Positions 23,026-34,147 of a stretch of 64,000 nt of DNA are shown here, piece after piece (the first letter of the stretch is position 1; every line of letters begins with the position of its first letter). This DNA comes from Neoceratodus forsteri (Eukaryota > Chordata > Ceratodontiformes > Ceratodontidae): the NCBI GenBank assembly GCA_016271365.2, contig CM057454.1, positions 696,399,501 to 696,463,500 on the forward strand, written 5' to 3'. A program made the translations under genes and the position numbers. The notes below the pieces were generated by a model. The model was not told where the DNA came from. It worked only from the letters and a program-made list of their open reading frames with translations, and searched no databases.

Positions 23026-23356
23026 ACCACAATCCATATAAAATACAATCTTGGTGCTGCTTAGCAAGTTCACAATATTTCGAGTACTTCAGCAATCACA
23101 GTTGTACGCACAATACAGTCGTTACAGTAGCTTTACAGTATTTGCGAACTGAACACCCTTGGATGGACCCCTTTTTCCTAAATGTAGGGTCTTCCTGAAT
23201 AGGATCTAGCTACCCCTGAACGTTTTGCTAAGGATGCCCTAACCCCTATACTGAGGGTACCACTTGCCCTAGGTTGAGTGCCGGGAACACCAAAGGCCTA
23301 AATGCCTTATTTACTATGGGGCCTATATGCCTCACTTACTGTCACTAGGCTGGATT

Positions 23357-23490
23357 TATTTATTTATTTATTTAGCTTTTGTTGACCGGGTAAGTGCACT
23401 AGACAAATCCTGCCTATTTTCAGGCACGACCCGGGGGAGGGGGATACAGATGAATGCCAACTGACCTTGAACCAGATTAAGCTGTTTGCC
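23357..23490 (-). mobile_element. Small L2-like 3' end inserted in LTR, 7-bp duplication
   Basis: The other LTR lacks this 134-bp segment. CTGGATT lies at both ends (23350-23356 and 23491-23497). It begins TTTATTTATTTATTTA on the plus strand, so on the minus strand it ends in AAATAAATAAA, as do the other L2-like tails here. Confidence 0.75.
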
Positions 23491-23696
23491 CTGGATTGCC
23501 CTAATCCGCTAGGCCGGGGTTACCCTTAGTACCACTAGGCTGGGTTGCCCTACTACACTAGGACGGGGACTGCCCTAGAACCCTGCTTTATCTTGGGCCT
23601 AATGCCCTACATTTACCTTGGGCCTGATGCCCTACAATTTCCTCGGGCCTGATACCCTACCTCGAACTCAGGCCTGATGCCCTACAATTTAGTTTA

Positions 23697-26600
23697 GTTT
23701 TGTTTATTGTTCTAGGAATTACTACCTTTGAGCCAGAGGCTCTTTTACAAAGGTTCCACGTCAATTAGGTACAGTACAAAAGGTTACATAGATAACACAA
23801 CAATTTGTGCTGTGTCAAGAGCAAGAAAACATATACAAATACATATCAAATCACTTGTGCAAAAGGACATGCGATATCAATAATCTCATTATTATTATAA
23901 GAAAGAGGTCATGCCAGATTAGGAGAAACAAATAGGGAAAAAGTCCAGAACAGAGAGGGTAAGTGAAAGGTGTAGGGAGCAGACAATAGCAGGAGAAAAG
24001 GTTTCCCAAACATGTCTTTGTCAAATAATGGAACAGGGTGGGTAGTGAGAAAATAGGAGGTTTAATCAGGGCAGTCACAGGAGCTGGAGGTAGCAAGGTG
24101 AGAGAAAAGCCTTGATTTGAAAATACCTAGAGAGGTGGAGGCAGTAATATGAGTGCTGAGGGCATTTAGCCAGCTGGAGGCACGATAGGCAAATGATTTT
24201 GTCCCTGAGAAGTACGGCATCGGGAGACTTGGAGAGGCTGGTGTTCTGATCTTCTGGTAAAACGGGTGCTAGCGCTCGGGCATAATAGGTCTTGGATACA
24301 GGGTGGAGTGAGGCCCAGAGTGGATTTTTTTGACATCTGGCAGGTAAGGTACTTTATCCGGTTTGAGAGTTGCAACCAACCTGAGTCAGCATAGAGTTCA
24401 CATGTGTGGGTACGTCGATGTGCACCAATGAGCTGCCCACAGGCCTTATTTAGGGATGTTGTAATGCGACTAAGTGCTGTAGTAGTGGCAGATCCGTATA
24501 TAGCTAAGCCATAGTCAACGACTGAGATGATAGAGGATTGGATGGCAATCCTCAGTGCAGAATGGGTAAGAAGCTGTCGTTCATACAGAATCCCAATTCG
24601 CTGATTAAGTTTTTGCTGTACTATCAATGTGAGTTGCAAAGGTTAGGCCTTGATCAAAGTTGATTCCAAGATATTTGAAAATTGGCACTTGTTCAAGGGT
24701 ATTTCCAGGTATGTATTAATGGTGAGTGGGACTTGCCGTTTCTTGTTTTGCGGGTTAGAGAAGAGCATGGATTTAGTTTTTTTGTGGTTTAGAACCAGCT
24801 TATGTTCAAGGAACCACATCTCAACTTTTGAAAAAGCATGCTGAAGGTTGAGGCATAAGAGGTTTGGATCTTTATGAGTGGCAAGAATCACGGCATCGTC
24901 GGCATAGAGGATTATTTGTTCAGGGCAGGATTTGGGGAGGGAGTTTAGGAAAAGGCTGAAATGGAGGGGGCCCAGGATGGATCCCTGGGGAACTCCTGAG
25001 TGAACCGGTTTTGAGTCTGAGAGAACTCCAGCTACTTTTACAGACTGAGAGCGCTGAGCAAGGTAATTTTTTACCCAGTCACCAGGACCCTGCGAGAGCC
25101 CTAGGGATAGTAGCTGTTTGATAAGTAGGCCATGGTGAACTGTATCAAATGCCTTGGTTAAGTCAATATAGACTGCTCCAGTTAGGTTTCCTTTGTCCAC
25201 GGCATTGTGGATTGCTCCTGAGAATTCAAGTAGGGCAGTCAATGTGCTGTGCCCTTTCCTAAATCCATGCTGCTGAGTGCATAGGATGTTGTGCTTTTCC
25301 AGGTAGTCTGAAAGTTGGTCCGCCACCAAGCGTTCAAGGGCCTTAGAGAGAGGTGGTAGTATTGATATTGGGCGATAGTTACCAGGCAGTGACTTATCAC
25401 CATTTTTGTGCACCGGAGTGACAATTGCAGCCTTCCATTTCTAGGGAATTGGCTGTAGCAGAGGAGAGATTGAAAATTTTGTGAGGGGGAGCAGTACTTC
25501 TTCCAGAGTGAGGGACAGAAGTTTAAGGTCAATAGTGTCGCTGCTTGCTCAGGACTTAGAAATGGCCTTCTTTACATATTTATAGACCTCATGTGCCTTT
25601 ACTAGTTTGAAATGGAAGGGTGGTTTGGTTGGAGAGGCAGTAGTAGAAGTAGAAATTGGAGGGTCAGCATCAGTGAAGAAATCAGATGAGAGTACACCAC
25701 TAACGTCTGTGAAGGTATCATTTAGGGTGTTTGCAATGATCTCTGGGTCTAATGTAGTGGTTCCATCCAATTCATTATTGTAGGAGAGGATTTGGACTGC
25801 TGACCCATGATATTCTTTATGTTGTCCCAGAAGGATTTCCCTTCGCCCCAGGAGTTGGAGAGGGCATTCTTGAAGTAGGAGCTCTTCATCAAGTGGATCT
25901 GTTTAGTACAGTGGTTGCGAGCCTGTTTATACTTTTGAATGTCCGACAGAGTGCCAGTAGCTCTTGCAGTGGCCCAGAGGTGATCCCTACTTTTGAGTTG
26001 TGCCAATAGCTTTGCTGTGAGCCAGGGATTTGTGAGTGCTTTGATTTTATGCTTTTACTGGTGCATAGGTGTCACAGGCAGCGTTGAAAGTAGTAATAAA
26101 GTAATCAAGGGCTAGGTCAACATCTTGAGTTTTGTAACTCAAGGACCAGTCTATCTGCCTAAGACAGGTCTTGAGATGAGTAAGGTTGCCATAGGTAGGA
26201 CTCTGCTATAGATGGTTTTGGAGGTGGCTTACGAAACTTATTTGTCCAGGTACATATTATTGAGAGTGATCACTGAGCAAGTCAAGGAGAACACTTACAT
26301 TGGTTATCTGGTAGGGTGGCTGGTAAGGATCCAGTCAATGAGGGTGCTGGTCCCTGATTTGTAGTTTTTCCTGGTAGGGGAGTTTACCACTTGTGTTAAA
26401 TTTGCTGCTAGGATAGCATCTTTGTTTGACCCTGCATCAGGAGCAAGCCAATTTATGTTAAAGTCCCCAAGGAGAAGGAGTTCGATGTCAGAAGGTTGTG
26501 TACTTACGAACTCGAGGACAGCCTGTAGGCCAGAATCAGGATCTTTTGGTGGGATATAGACAGCAGCAATCATGAGGACTTTATTTTGGGCACCAAGTAG

Positions 26601-27037
26601 TATCTTGATAGGGAGGAGTTGCACTGAGGTTTCTGTGGTGGGGTAAGAACCAGGGAGACAGGTGAGGTAGTCCTTTATGTAGATTGCACATCCACCACCC
26701 CTTTTCAAGGTCCTATCCAGCCTGAATATCTTGTAACCTTGTATAGAGATGGCATGATCCAGAGTATTAGGTGTCAGTCAAGTTTCGACGATGGCAAGGA
26801 TATCCGGGTTGTGTTGGCTGGCAAAGATTTGAAGGGAGACCAGTTTTGGGAGGAGACTGCAGATGTTTAAAGGTAGCAATTTTAAGCCCCCCCTCCATTT
26901 TGGCAGACTTTGTTGTACTGTAGGAGACAGGGCCAGGATTTGAGTGGACACTTCCTGATATCAAGAGGAGGAGGAGTAGGAGTTTAAGAGACAGTTGCTG
27001 CACTTTGTAGTCAATAGAATTGTAGAATTGTAGTCAA
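23697..27037 (-). mobile_element. L2-like LINE, family B, inserted in the 3' LTR
   Basis: Absent from the other LTR, which reads straight through this point. The 3' end (left) has TTTGTTTATTGTTCTAGGAA and GGTTCCACGTC. The same 3' end recurs at 38279 and 57303. The coding part runs 27003-24166 on the minus strand. The left junction lies after CCTACAATTT and the right junction before ACCTTGGGTC. A short AT-rich target duplication is possible but not clear. Confidence 0.85.
24166..27003 (-). pseudogene. Family B LINE ORF: 2A-like leader, endonuclease, RT
   Basis: Right to left: a Leu-rich stretch then SGSVHSNPGP (2A-like) near 26990-26930, at the start of the ORF. The endonuclease piece 26708-26304 has GGGCAIYIKDYL, VYIPPKDPD and LLLGDFNINW. 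A linker follows at 26006-25549 with FWDNIKNI. The RT block 25413-24643 is a long open frame with NYRPISILPPLSK, QHGFRKGHSTL, VYIDLTKAFDTVHH, SGVPQGSILGPL and intact ILYADDAVIL (24909-24893 region). The C-terminus is at 24639-24166 (SVVDYGLAIYGSA). Only a few shifts separate the blocks, so this is one of the younger copies. It follows the standard L2/CR1-group plan of endonuclease then RT. Confidence 0.9.
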
Positions 27038-28489
27038 ATACCTTGGGTCTGGTGCCCCTCGAAATACAGGGCCTGGTAGCCCCTCCCAATATCACGGGCC
27101 TTGTGCCCTCTTTAACTATGGGCCTGATAGCCCTACTTCACACTGTGGGCCTGGATTGCCCTTTTAACTGAATTGCCCCTTTAAATCTGCAGCTCTCTGA
27201 CAGCTGCTGTCACTCAGTAGCAAAATACCGTCCCAAATCCCGCCACTTATGAATATTTATAGGCCGCTATACTGGCCTGCCTTACTGGCCCCTCCTGTGG
27301 GTGTCGCTAATCCCGCCTCCCTTTTAAATTTTAAAATCCAGGGTCCTAGCAACCCGATGCCCCTGTGGCGCTTGGCCGCCTTTCTTCATGCCTCCTGCGC
27401 TCTTTAAATATAATAAAACAGTCTCCCATTACAGGCGGTCAGCACACTTCAGGTGCTGCCGCTGACTCACCACTCCGTCGAGCTGGAAGGAGGTTGCTGC
27501 GGTCTCTGGGAGGCGGGAGGTATGCTGGCAGAGGGAAGGACTGTTACAGGCAGCTGGAGGGATGACTGGGGCCTAAGACAGCCGATAGGGATACTGGCGG
27601 CGTGATGCGGCTGCAGGGCTGCTGACAGGGGACCAGAGTTTAACTTAAAACAATTCAGGGGGCTAAAATAAGAAAAGCAGCGGGGCTACACGGTCAACAT
27701 GTGGCAAAGCGGCTGATTACTGCTTCGTGTTGCCGATGGCACCACCGGACCAAAGCCAACAGACTCTTCAAGGATCTTCTTGGCTGGAGCCAGAGCAGGC
27801 ACACAGACTGGCCCTTGGGAACAGCTTCAACCACCAGGTAAGCTTTTTACCAGTCCCCCTTAATCATCTGCGTCCTCTCTTCTCCACAGCCAGCAGAAAC
27901 TCCTGAAAAACCGTTAAACTTCTTTTTTAAAACAAAAAAACTTCTAACTCTAGAATGTTTGGACTGGAATGCTGTGCATGAGCAGCTCAGCACAGCATTC
28001 CACCCAAGCCATTGTTGTTGCAGCTTGCATAGAAATCTATTTTTTGACCAGGATTTAAGTGCACAAGGCACTTTTCTACTATTTACAGTGTTTCCCTTTA
28101 TCAGGATGGGAAACTTTACTCTAAGGGGGCCCCTTTTTCGTGTATCCTGCTGCCCACATTTCCAGCAGGCACCATGAGCACCTGTAAACCCCTATTTTAT
28201 CTATTGATTCCCCTTTTCTGTAGTGCCCCTAACTTTGGGGCATTACAGATTCGGGCACGCCTAAAAATACATGTCCCCATGTATTCCCTTAAAACTCTAT
28301 AAAACATTTCTTAAACATTACTTCTATAGGTTTCTTAGAATATATCTTACCACCTTAACATTCAACTTAAACTTCTAAGTAAGTTAATTAAAACATTTTT
28401 AAAACATCTATAACTTTAAAAAAAAAACTTTCTTATTTAAGTGACCATGTCTATGGATTACTTTTAACAGGATTATCTAGGTAAGGAAG

Positions 28490-29060
28490 GTGCTACTTGA
28501 TAAGCTTCTGATATGTACCTTTTCGGGTAACACCAAAATTGGACCTCTGTGACCTACGGATCTGGGGAACCATGTTATTATCAGAAATACACTCTACCTC
28601 CTGGAAATCTACAGGCCTATGATTTACTGTAGTCTTAGTTACTGGATGGTAGGACTGGGTTTATATGGGATGCGTGAACCCAGGGATCAGCACACCACTG
28701 CATTGAGGACCCTATGTCGGTGGGTCTATCCATGGTATGTTCCTGCCTGTCTTTTGGCACTGAGTTAGTATTTTCTTCCGCAGTTCCTTGAAGTATACAG
28801 GGTTTGAGTTGGCTTTGATGTACCAACTTTTCAACTCCCTTCCTATTTTATGCCTGGATCTGGTACACTTTGAAGTCAGTATACGGAATTGCTACAACAA
28901 CATAAGCCTCAGGTTCCCATTCCACAAGCGGATCGTTCCCTTGATTGGCTTTCTTCACCACGACAAGTTCTCCCACAGACAATGAAAGACTTTGTGGTGT
29001 AACACCGTCCAGCTTATTTGGTCCCAAAGGGTTAACACATTCTTCTGGTTCAGTCATCAT
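28490..29060 (-). pseudogene. Integrase C-terminal-like tail of a lost pol
   Basis: After a frame change at about 29065 the minus strand reads LSVGELVVVKKANQGN, WEPEAYVVVAIPYTDFKVYQ, and further on RRSQRSNFGVTRK near 28530. In Gypsy-group polyproteins the end of integrase has G-D-x-V-x-V-K, W-E-x-x-x-Y-V-V and a final R-R-S-x-R-x-N-x-G motif. The order and spacing fit. Nothing resembling protease, RT or the integrase core lies between gag and this tail, which points to an internal deletion of most of pol. Moderately sure of the motif, less of the clade. Confidence 0.5.
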
Positions 29061-29089
29061 CTCAGGTTCTGTTTGGCCGACAACATTTT

Positions 29090-30604
29090 ACTCTTGGACT
29101 GTACTCCAGGGGCAAGACAATCTGACTTTCTCTGGGCATCATTCTGCTGGAGGTACTTGGCTTCAGGTGATGCCTTACATGGCTGGATTTATTTTCTCTG
29201 CCAATCCTCAGCTATACACTGGAGCTTTTCAAATTCTTTGCAGAGCTCTTTTCTCTCTCTATTATTCTGGAGGAGCCGTGTGGTTTGTTCTTTGGCCTCC
29301 TTTTCTTGCCTCTGGAGAGTTTCCCTGAGGAATTTTCATTCTTGCACCAGTTCCATTCTAGTGTGTAAAACTTCCTCAGCTTGCTGTTCCGGTTGGCTTC
29401 TCAAGTTGACTCTTACTGTTGCATTGCTGTGATTGATTCTTTCAATTTCTCTCTGGGTGTCTTCATATAGCTGGCGCCTCGCCCTTTCAGTCTCTAGTCT
29501 GTCAGTTTTCCTAAGGCCTCTCTGTTGTTCGTGTTTATCAACATCATGTCTTCTGTAGATGGGTCTCCTCTGGCCATCAAACATATCCATTGGGCATCTC
29601 ATTCGTCTTTTCGGTTGTCTTGTAAAGAGCCCTCTCTTCCAGCCATCTTTAAAGTCCTGCACCTCTTGGCGGACTTCAGTCACTTTGTGGATAAGAGCCA
29701 TGATCTGGTCCGTCAACTCCTGGTTTGGGTTCCGTTTCACTTTCTGGTGAAGCTCTTGGGGCTGAGACCACTGGGTATAGGCCTTGTTGGAGTTTGGAAA
29801 ATGGCTCTGACAACTCCCCAACAGTGCTCCCTCATATTTGGACCTTGGGTGAAGTAGTCTTTCTGAACATGCCTCCAGCTGCTGCGGATCCTCTCATACC
29901 AAGTGCTCAAAGGGGTATTCCGGCCATGCTGCACTCTGGGGCATCATCTTGTGTTGGCAGGCTGCCACTTCCTCTCCCATCCTTCTAGATCCCCACATTC
30001 TTATGGCCTTTTCTTTAAAATCTTGGAATTAACCATTGGGATTTTGCCAGTGGAGCAAACGGAACTCTCCTTTTAGGGATTCACTATTCACTCCCTCGGT
30101 AAACTACTCTATCAGGGTTCCATCAGGGTCCTGTACCTCCTTTGGGTTGATCTTCTCAATGGCTCTCAGTGCCTCCTGCAGACTTAAGGCATACTCCCGT
30201 AGCATTTCTTGGGGCTGTTGAATGTGTGACAAGAACTGCAACTTCAGGTCAGAGATAGTTCGCATATCAAATGTATACTGCAAGTGACGAAAGATCTGGT
30301 CAGCAGTGGCTCTCTCCCTTTCTGACCAGGACTGGACCTCACGATGGGCAACTCCTCTCAACTGCCCCATCGATATCTCTATCTTTTGGTCTTCCGGAAT
30401 CTGATACAGCCAGAACACGGACTGCATCCTGGAGCAAAACTCTTCCAATGTACTGGAGTCTTCACTATCCTGTTCCCCAGTATACAGTGGAAGCCAGGAT
30501 GCTCCTAAGTAATACAGCATAGATAAAGGTGACCAGGGCACCTGATCTGGACCTCCTCCAACTCTTCCATACAGTCCACTACTGCCTTCCATTCCCAGCG
30601 ACAT
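29090..30604 (-). pseudogene. Gag-like protein (retrotransposon gag/PNMA type) with coiled-coil tail
   Basis: One minus-strand frame runs from an ATG at 30604 through about 29090 with only a few stops, at about 30104, 30028, 29880, 29336 and 29220. Recognisable blocks: STLEEFCSRMQSVFWLYQIP, HLQYTFDMRTISDLKLQF and REYALSLQEALRAIEKI, then HWQNPNG followed by FQDFKEKAIRMW. These resemble the capsid-like gag domain shared by Gypsy elements and PNMA proteins. A basic region (GLFTRQPKRRMRCP) and a long Lys/Glu/Arg-rich, probably coiled-coil tail follow. No Cys-His zinc knuckle seen. Gag would package the element RNA. The copy is decayed but frame-conserved, suggesting it was functional at or near insertion. 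Confidence 0.7.
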
Positions 30605-30651
30605 CTTGCTCTGTGTCTTCGCTGGCTTTGGACTCCTTGGAATATTTCTAT

Positions 30652-30669
30652 ATCCTGCCGACTATGCCA
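30652..30669 (-). promoter_or_regulatory. Primer-binding-site-like sequence
   Basis: On the minus strand TGGCATAGTCGGCAGGAT begins 7 nt after the 5' LTR ends. Position and the leading TGG suit a tRNA primer site (the CCA end pairs with TGG). I cannot name the tRNA. Confidence 0.55.
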
Positions 30670-30676
30670 AAAATTT

Positions 30677-33600
30677 TGTGATGGACACTGCACTGGTAGA
30701 CCTCAGGGTTCTTCACTAAGAGTGGTGAAGGGAACTGTCTCACTACCAGCAGTGCCAGCGACACCCTCAGCAGGTGGGACGGTGAGGGGCCGCTTAAGGT
30801 CCGAATGGGTTTGGGCTGGTGAAATCACCCGACAAGGAAAGGCAGGAATCGTACATAGAGATTGGATGAAGCAAAGACATTTATTAGACAGGAGGAGACG
30901 GAGTACATGGTCGTACAGAAATATACCAACCACAAAAACAATAGGGAGTATGGACAACATTATGAATATCTAAATAGTTACAACTAAACTCTAAAATGTC
31001 TAAACTCTAAGTTATTCTTCTCTATGAGCGCACCACGGCCTATTGCCACTATTATTCTATAATTATTCTATAATTTTTGTTCCTATCAATAAGCCTAGGT
31101 GAAGATCCAATGACATACATGACTCAGAACAGTATTTAGTTAAACTATCACTACACACTTCTACGAAAGTCCAGATGTTACATGAGTCCAGAAGTCTGGC
31201 GTCTTCGTATACACCATCGGTCTGTGATGGTAGCTACAAAGGGGAAGCAAATGGAACAATAGATGCTAACGTAATTCTCAGCAGGGACCTTGTCGAGGCC
31301 ACTGAGTGATGAGAGGATTGTTAAACAGACCATATGATTCTTCGGCAAAGCCCACTCTCTCCAAGGCTGCTGGAATAAAGAACCAGAGCAACTGGTTCCT
31401 GAAATAACCCACTGATGGGCTGTTGGATTCCCAACTGAAAACAAAGAGTTCCTCAGTCAAAACCCACCTCCAGGGTCGCCAAGGATGAAGAGAAATCAGG
31501 ATCTGCGTGGCGACGAATCCAATGGAGGACTACCACGACCTGAAGGATGCTGCAGCACTCCAAGGGCCAACTAAACTCTGAAGGATCTCTGACAGGACCA
31601 GGAACCAGAAGAATCTGTAGAGGTGATGGTTGATTCTGCAATCTCGTCTTCAGAAACTAGAACAAAAACAAAGAAACAGCGGACACGTCCCGTACTGGGC
31701 TTCGATGGACTCTACTTTGGGCGAACGGCCAGGGGTGCAGACCAGGTTATCCAGGATGAGCACACTCTTCTGAGGAGGGTGACCAACTTTGGGACATCTG
31801 GAACAGGAACCACATGAAACGACACTGGCACAGCTGTTGTGATGCGCTTCGGCGGACGTACCTTCGAGCTGTGAAAACAAGAAACGACGGGTACGACTTG
31901 CATGACTGGCGACGGACTCGAATTCAGCAGACGACACAGTCAGAGGAGATGAGCTGATGGACGATCCCACTTGAGTGAAGAATGCTGAGAAGATGTCCTC
32001 TTCTGGGTAGAGACTGATTCTGAGTACAGAAGATTACAGACCACACTATGGGACTGTAGTGTGGTAGAAGACTGAGACTGTCCCCATACACTGGAAATAA
32101 TATAGCTGAAAGATGCACCTTCCTGCAATGCCAAGAGGACTGCGGAATGTTCTGTTGATTTGCAGAGGAAAGGCAAATTATACATTTCTGGGTAATTGCT
32201 GCAGGTGGGGCAATTGTTCAGGTGCTTGGAGCAATAGTTCAAATGCTTTGAACAATAGTTCGGATACTTAGAGCAATAGTTCGGATGCTTAGGGCAATAG
32301 TTCAGATAACCAGGGGCAATAGTTCAGATAACCAGGGCAATAGTTCAGATAACCAGGGGTAAATAGCCACAATCCATATACAATACAGTCTTGGTGCTGC
32401 TTAGCAAGTTCACAATATTTTGAGTACTTCAGCAATCACAGCTGTATGCACAATACAGTCGTTACAGTAGCTTCACAGTATTTGCAAACTGAACACCCTT
32501 GGATGGACCCCTTTTTCCTAAATGTAGGGTCTTCCTGAATAGGATCTGGCTACCCCTGAACATTTTGCTAAGGATGCCCTAACCCCTATACTGAGGATAC
32601 CACTTGCCCTAGGTTGAGTGCCGGGAACACCAAAGGCCTAAATGTCTTATTTACTATGGGGCCCATATGACTCACTTACTTTCTCTAGGCTGGATTGCCC
32701 TAATCTACTAGGCTGGGGTTACCCTTAGTACCACTAAGCTGGTTTGCCTTAACCCACTAGGCCGGGGTTACCCTTAGTACCACTAGGCTGGGTTGCCCTA
32801 CTACACTAGGCCAGGGATTGCCCTGGAACCCTGCTTTACCTCGGGCCTAACACCCTACATTTACCTCAGGCCTGATGCCCTACAATTACCTCAGGCCTGA
32901 TGCCCTACCTCGAACTCAGGTCTGATGCCCTACATTTACCTCGGGCCTGGTGCCCCTCGAAATACAGGGCCTGGTAGCCCTCCCAATATCACGGGCCTTG
33001 TGCCCTCTTTAACTATGGGCCTGATAGCCCTACTTCACACTGTGGGCCTGGATTGCCCTTTTATCTGAATTGCCCCTTTAAATCTGTAGCTCTCTGAGAG
33101 CTGCTGTCACTCAGTAGCAAAACACCACCCCAAATCCTGCCCCCTATGAATATTTATAGGCCGCTGTACTGGCCTGCCTTGCTGGCCCCTCCTGTGGGCG
33201 TCGCTAACCCTGCCTCCCTTTTAAATATTAAAATCCAGGGTCCTAGCGACCCGATGCCCCTGCAGCACTTGGCCACCTTTCTTTGCACCTTCTGTGCTCT
33301 TTAAATAAAATGAAACAGTCTCCCATTACAGGCGGTCAGCACACTTCAAGTACTGCCACTGACTCACCGCTCTGTCTAGCTGGAAAGAGGTTGCTGCGGT
33401 CTCTGGGAGGCAGGAGGTATGCTGGCAGAGGAGGTACTGTTACAGGCAGCTGGGAGGATGACTGGGGGCCTAAGATGGCCGACAGGGATACTGGCGGCAC
33501 GATGCAGCTGCAGGGCTGCCAACAGGGGACCGGAGTTTAACTTAAAACAATTCAGGGAACCGAAATAAGAAAACGACGGGGCTACACAGCCCAATGTGTG

Positions 33601-34147
33601 GCAAACGGCTGATTTACTGCTTCATGGTGCCTCGATGGCACCATGGACCGAAACGGAGCTCTTGGGGGATCTTCATTGGCTGGAGCCAGAGCAGGTGCAC
33701 AGACTGGCCCTCGGGGAACAGCTTCAACCACCAGGTAAGCTCGTTACCGGTTCCCCTTAACCATCTGCGTCCTCTCTTCTCCACAGCCAGCAGAAACTCC
33801 TGAAAAACTGTTAAACTTTTTTTTTTTAAAACAAAAAAACTTCTAATTCTAGAATGTTTGGACTGGAATGCTGTGAATGAGCAGCTCAGCACAGCATTCC
33901 ATCCAAGCCATTGTTGTTGCAGCTTGCATAGAAGTCTACTTTTTGACCAGGATTTAAGTGCACAAGGCACTTTTCTACTATTTACAGTGTTTCCCTTTAT
34001 CAGGATGGGAAACTTTACTCTAAGGGGGCCCCTTTTGCATTGTATCCTCCTGCCCACATTTCCAGCAGGCACCATGGGCACCTGTAAACCCCTATTTTAT
34101 CTATTGATTCCCCTTTTTTGTAGTGCCCCTAACTTTGGGGCATTACA
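30677..34147 (-). repeat. 5' LTR (right copy), 3471 bp, uninterrupted
   Basis: Begins TGTGATGGACAC (30677) and ends GGCATTACA (34147) on the plus strand. It matches the left copy throughout. It includes the short array at 32205-32360 and the GGGCCTGATGCCC-type array at 32680-33060. At almost 3.5 kb it is several times longer than common vertebrate LTRs. Short open frames shared by both LTRs (for example 31970-31650 and 34081-33614, minus) show no known domain and are broken differently in the two copies. Confidence 0.9.
32680..33060. repeat. GGGCCTGATGCCC-type short tandem array in LTR
   Basis: Many 20-25 bp units with the small hairpin GGGC-CTGAT-GCCC or variants (GGGCCTAACACCC, GGGCCTGGTGCCC). 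The homologous array in the left LTR is split by the family B LINE. Confidence 0.8.

Larger units (their letters stand above)
21340..28247 (-). repeat. 3' LTR (left copy), carrying two LINE insertions
   Basis: Aligns by eye with 30677-34147 over its whole length apart from two insertions, 23357-23490 and about 23697-27037. Without them it is about 3.43 kb. It contains two short-period arrays: a CAATAGTTCAGATAACC type at 22860-23025, and GGGCCTGATGCCC-type units at 23550-23696 and 27040-27165. No purine tract was recognised just inside it (28248-28270). Confidence 0.9.
28248..30676 (-). mobile_element. Interior of the LTR element
   Basis: 2429 bp between the LTRs. Contents on the minus strand: a primer-site-like motif, about 50 bp of leader, a gag-like ORF, a Lys/Glu-rich coiled-coil region and an integrase-tail-like segment. 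About 230 bp of AT-rich sequence then leads to the 3' LTR. Confidence 0.85.
21340..34147 (-). mobile_element. LTR retrotransposon with 3.47 kb LTRs and gag-only interior
   Basis: Two direct copies of a very long sequence (21340-28247 with insertions, and 30677-34147) flank a 2429-bp interior. Each copy begins TGTGATGGACAC and ends GGGGCATTACA on the plus strand, so on the minus strand they run TGTAATGCC...TCCATCACA. CTGC flanks the whole unit. The interior codes on the minus strand, so the right copy is the 5' LTR. A primer-site-like sequence lies 7 nt inside it. No protease, RT, RNase H or integrase core is present, so the element depended on another for movement. A 4-bp duplication and TG...CA ends fit the Gypsy/ERV integrase class. 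Confidence 0.85.

Noticed and set aside
31650..34081. Open frames occurring in both giant LTRs, suggesting an LTR-encoded protein
   Set aside because: Frames differ in length and are broken at different points in the two copies; no recognised motif.
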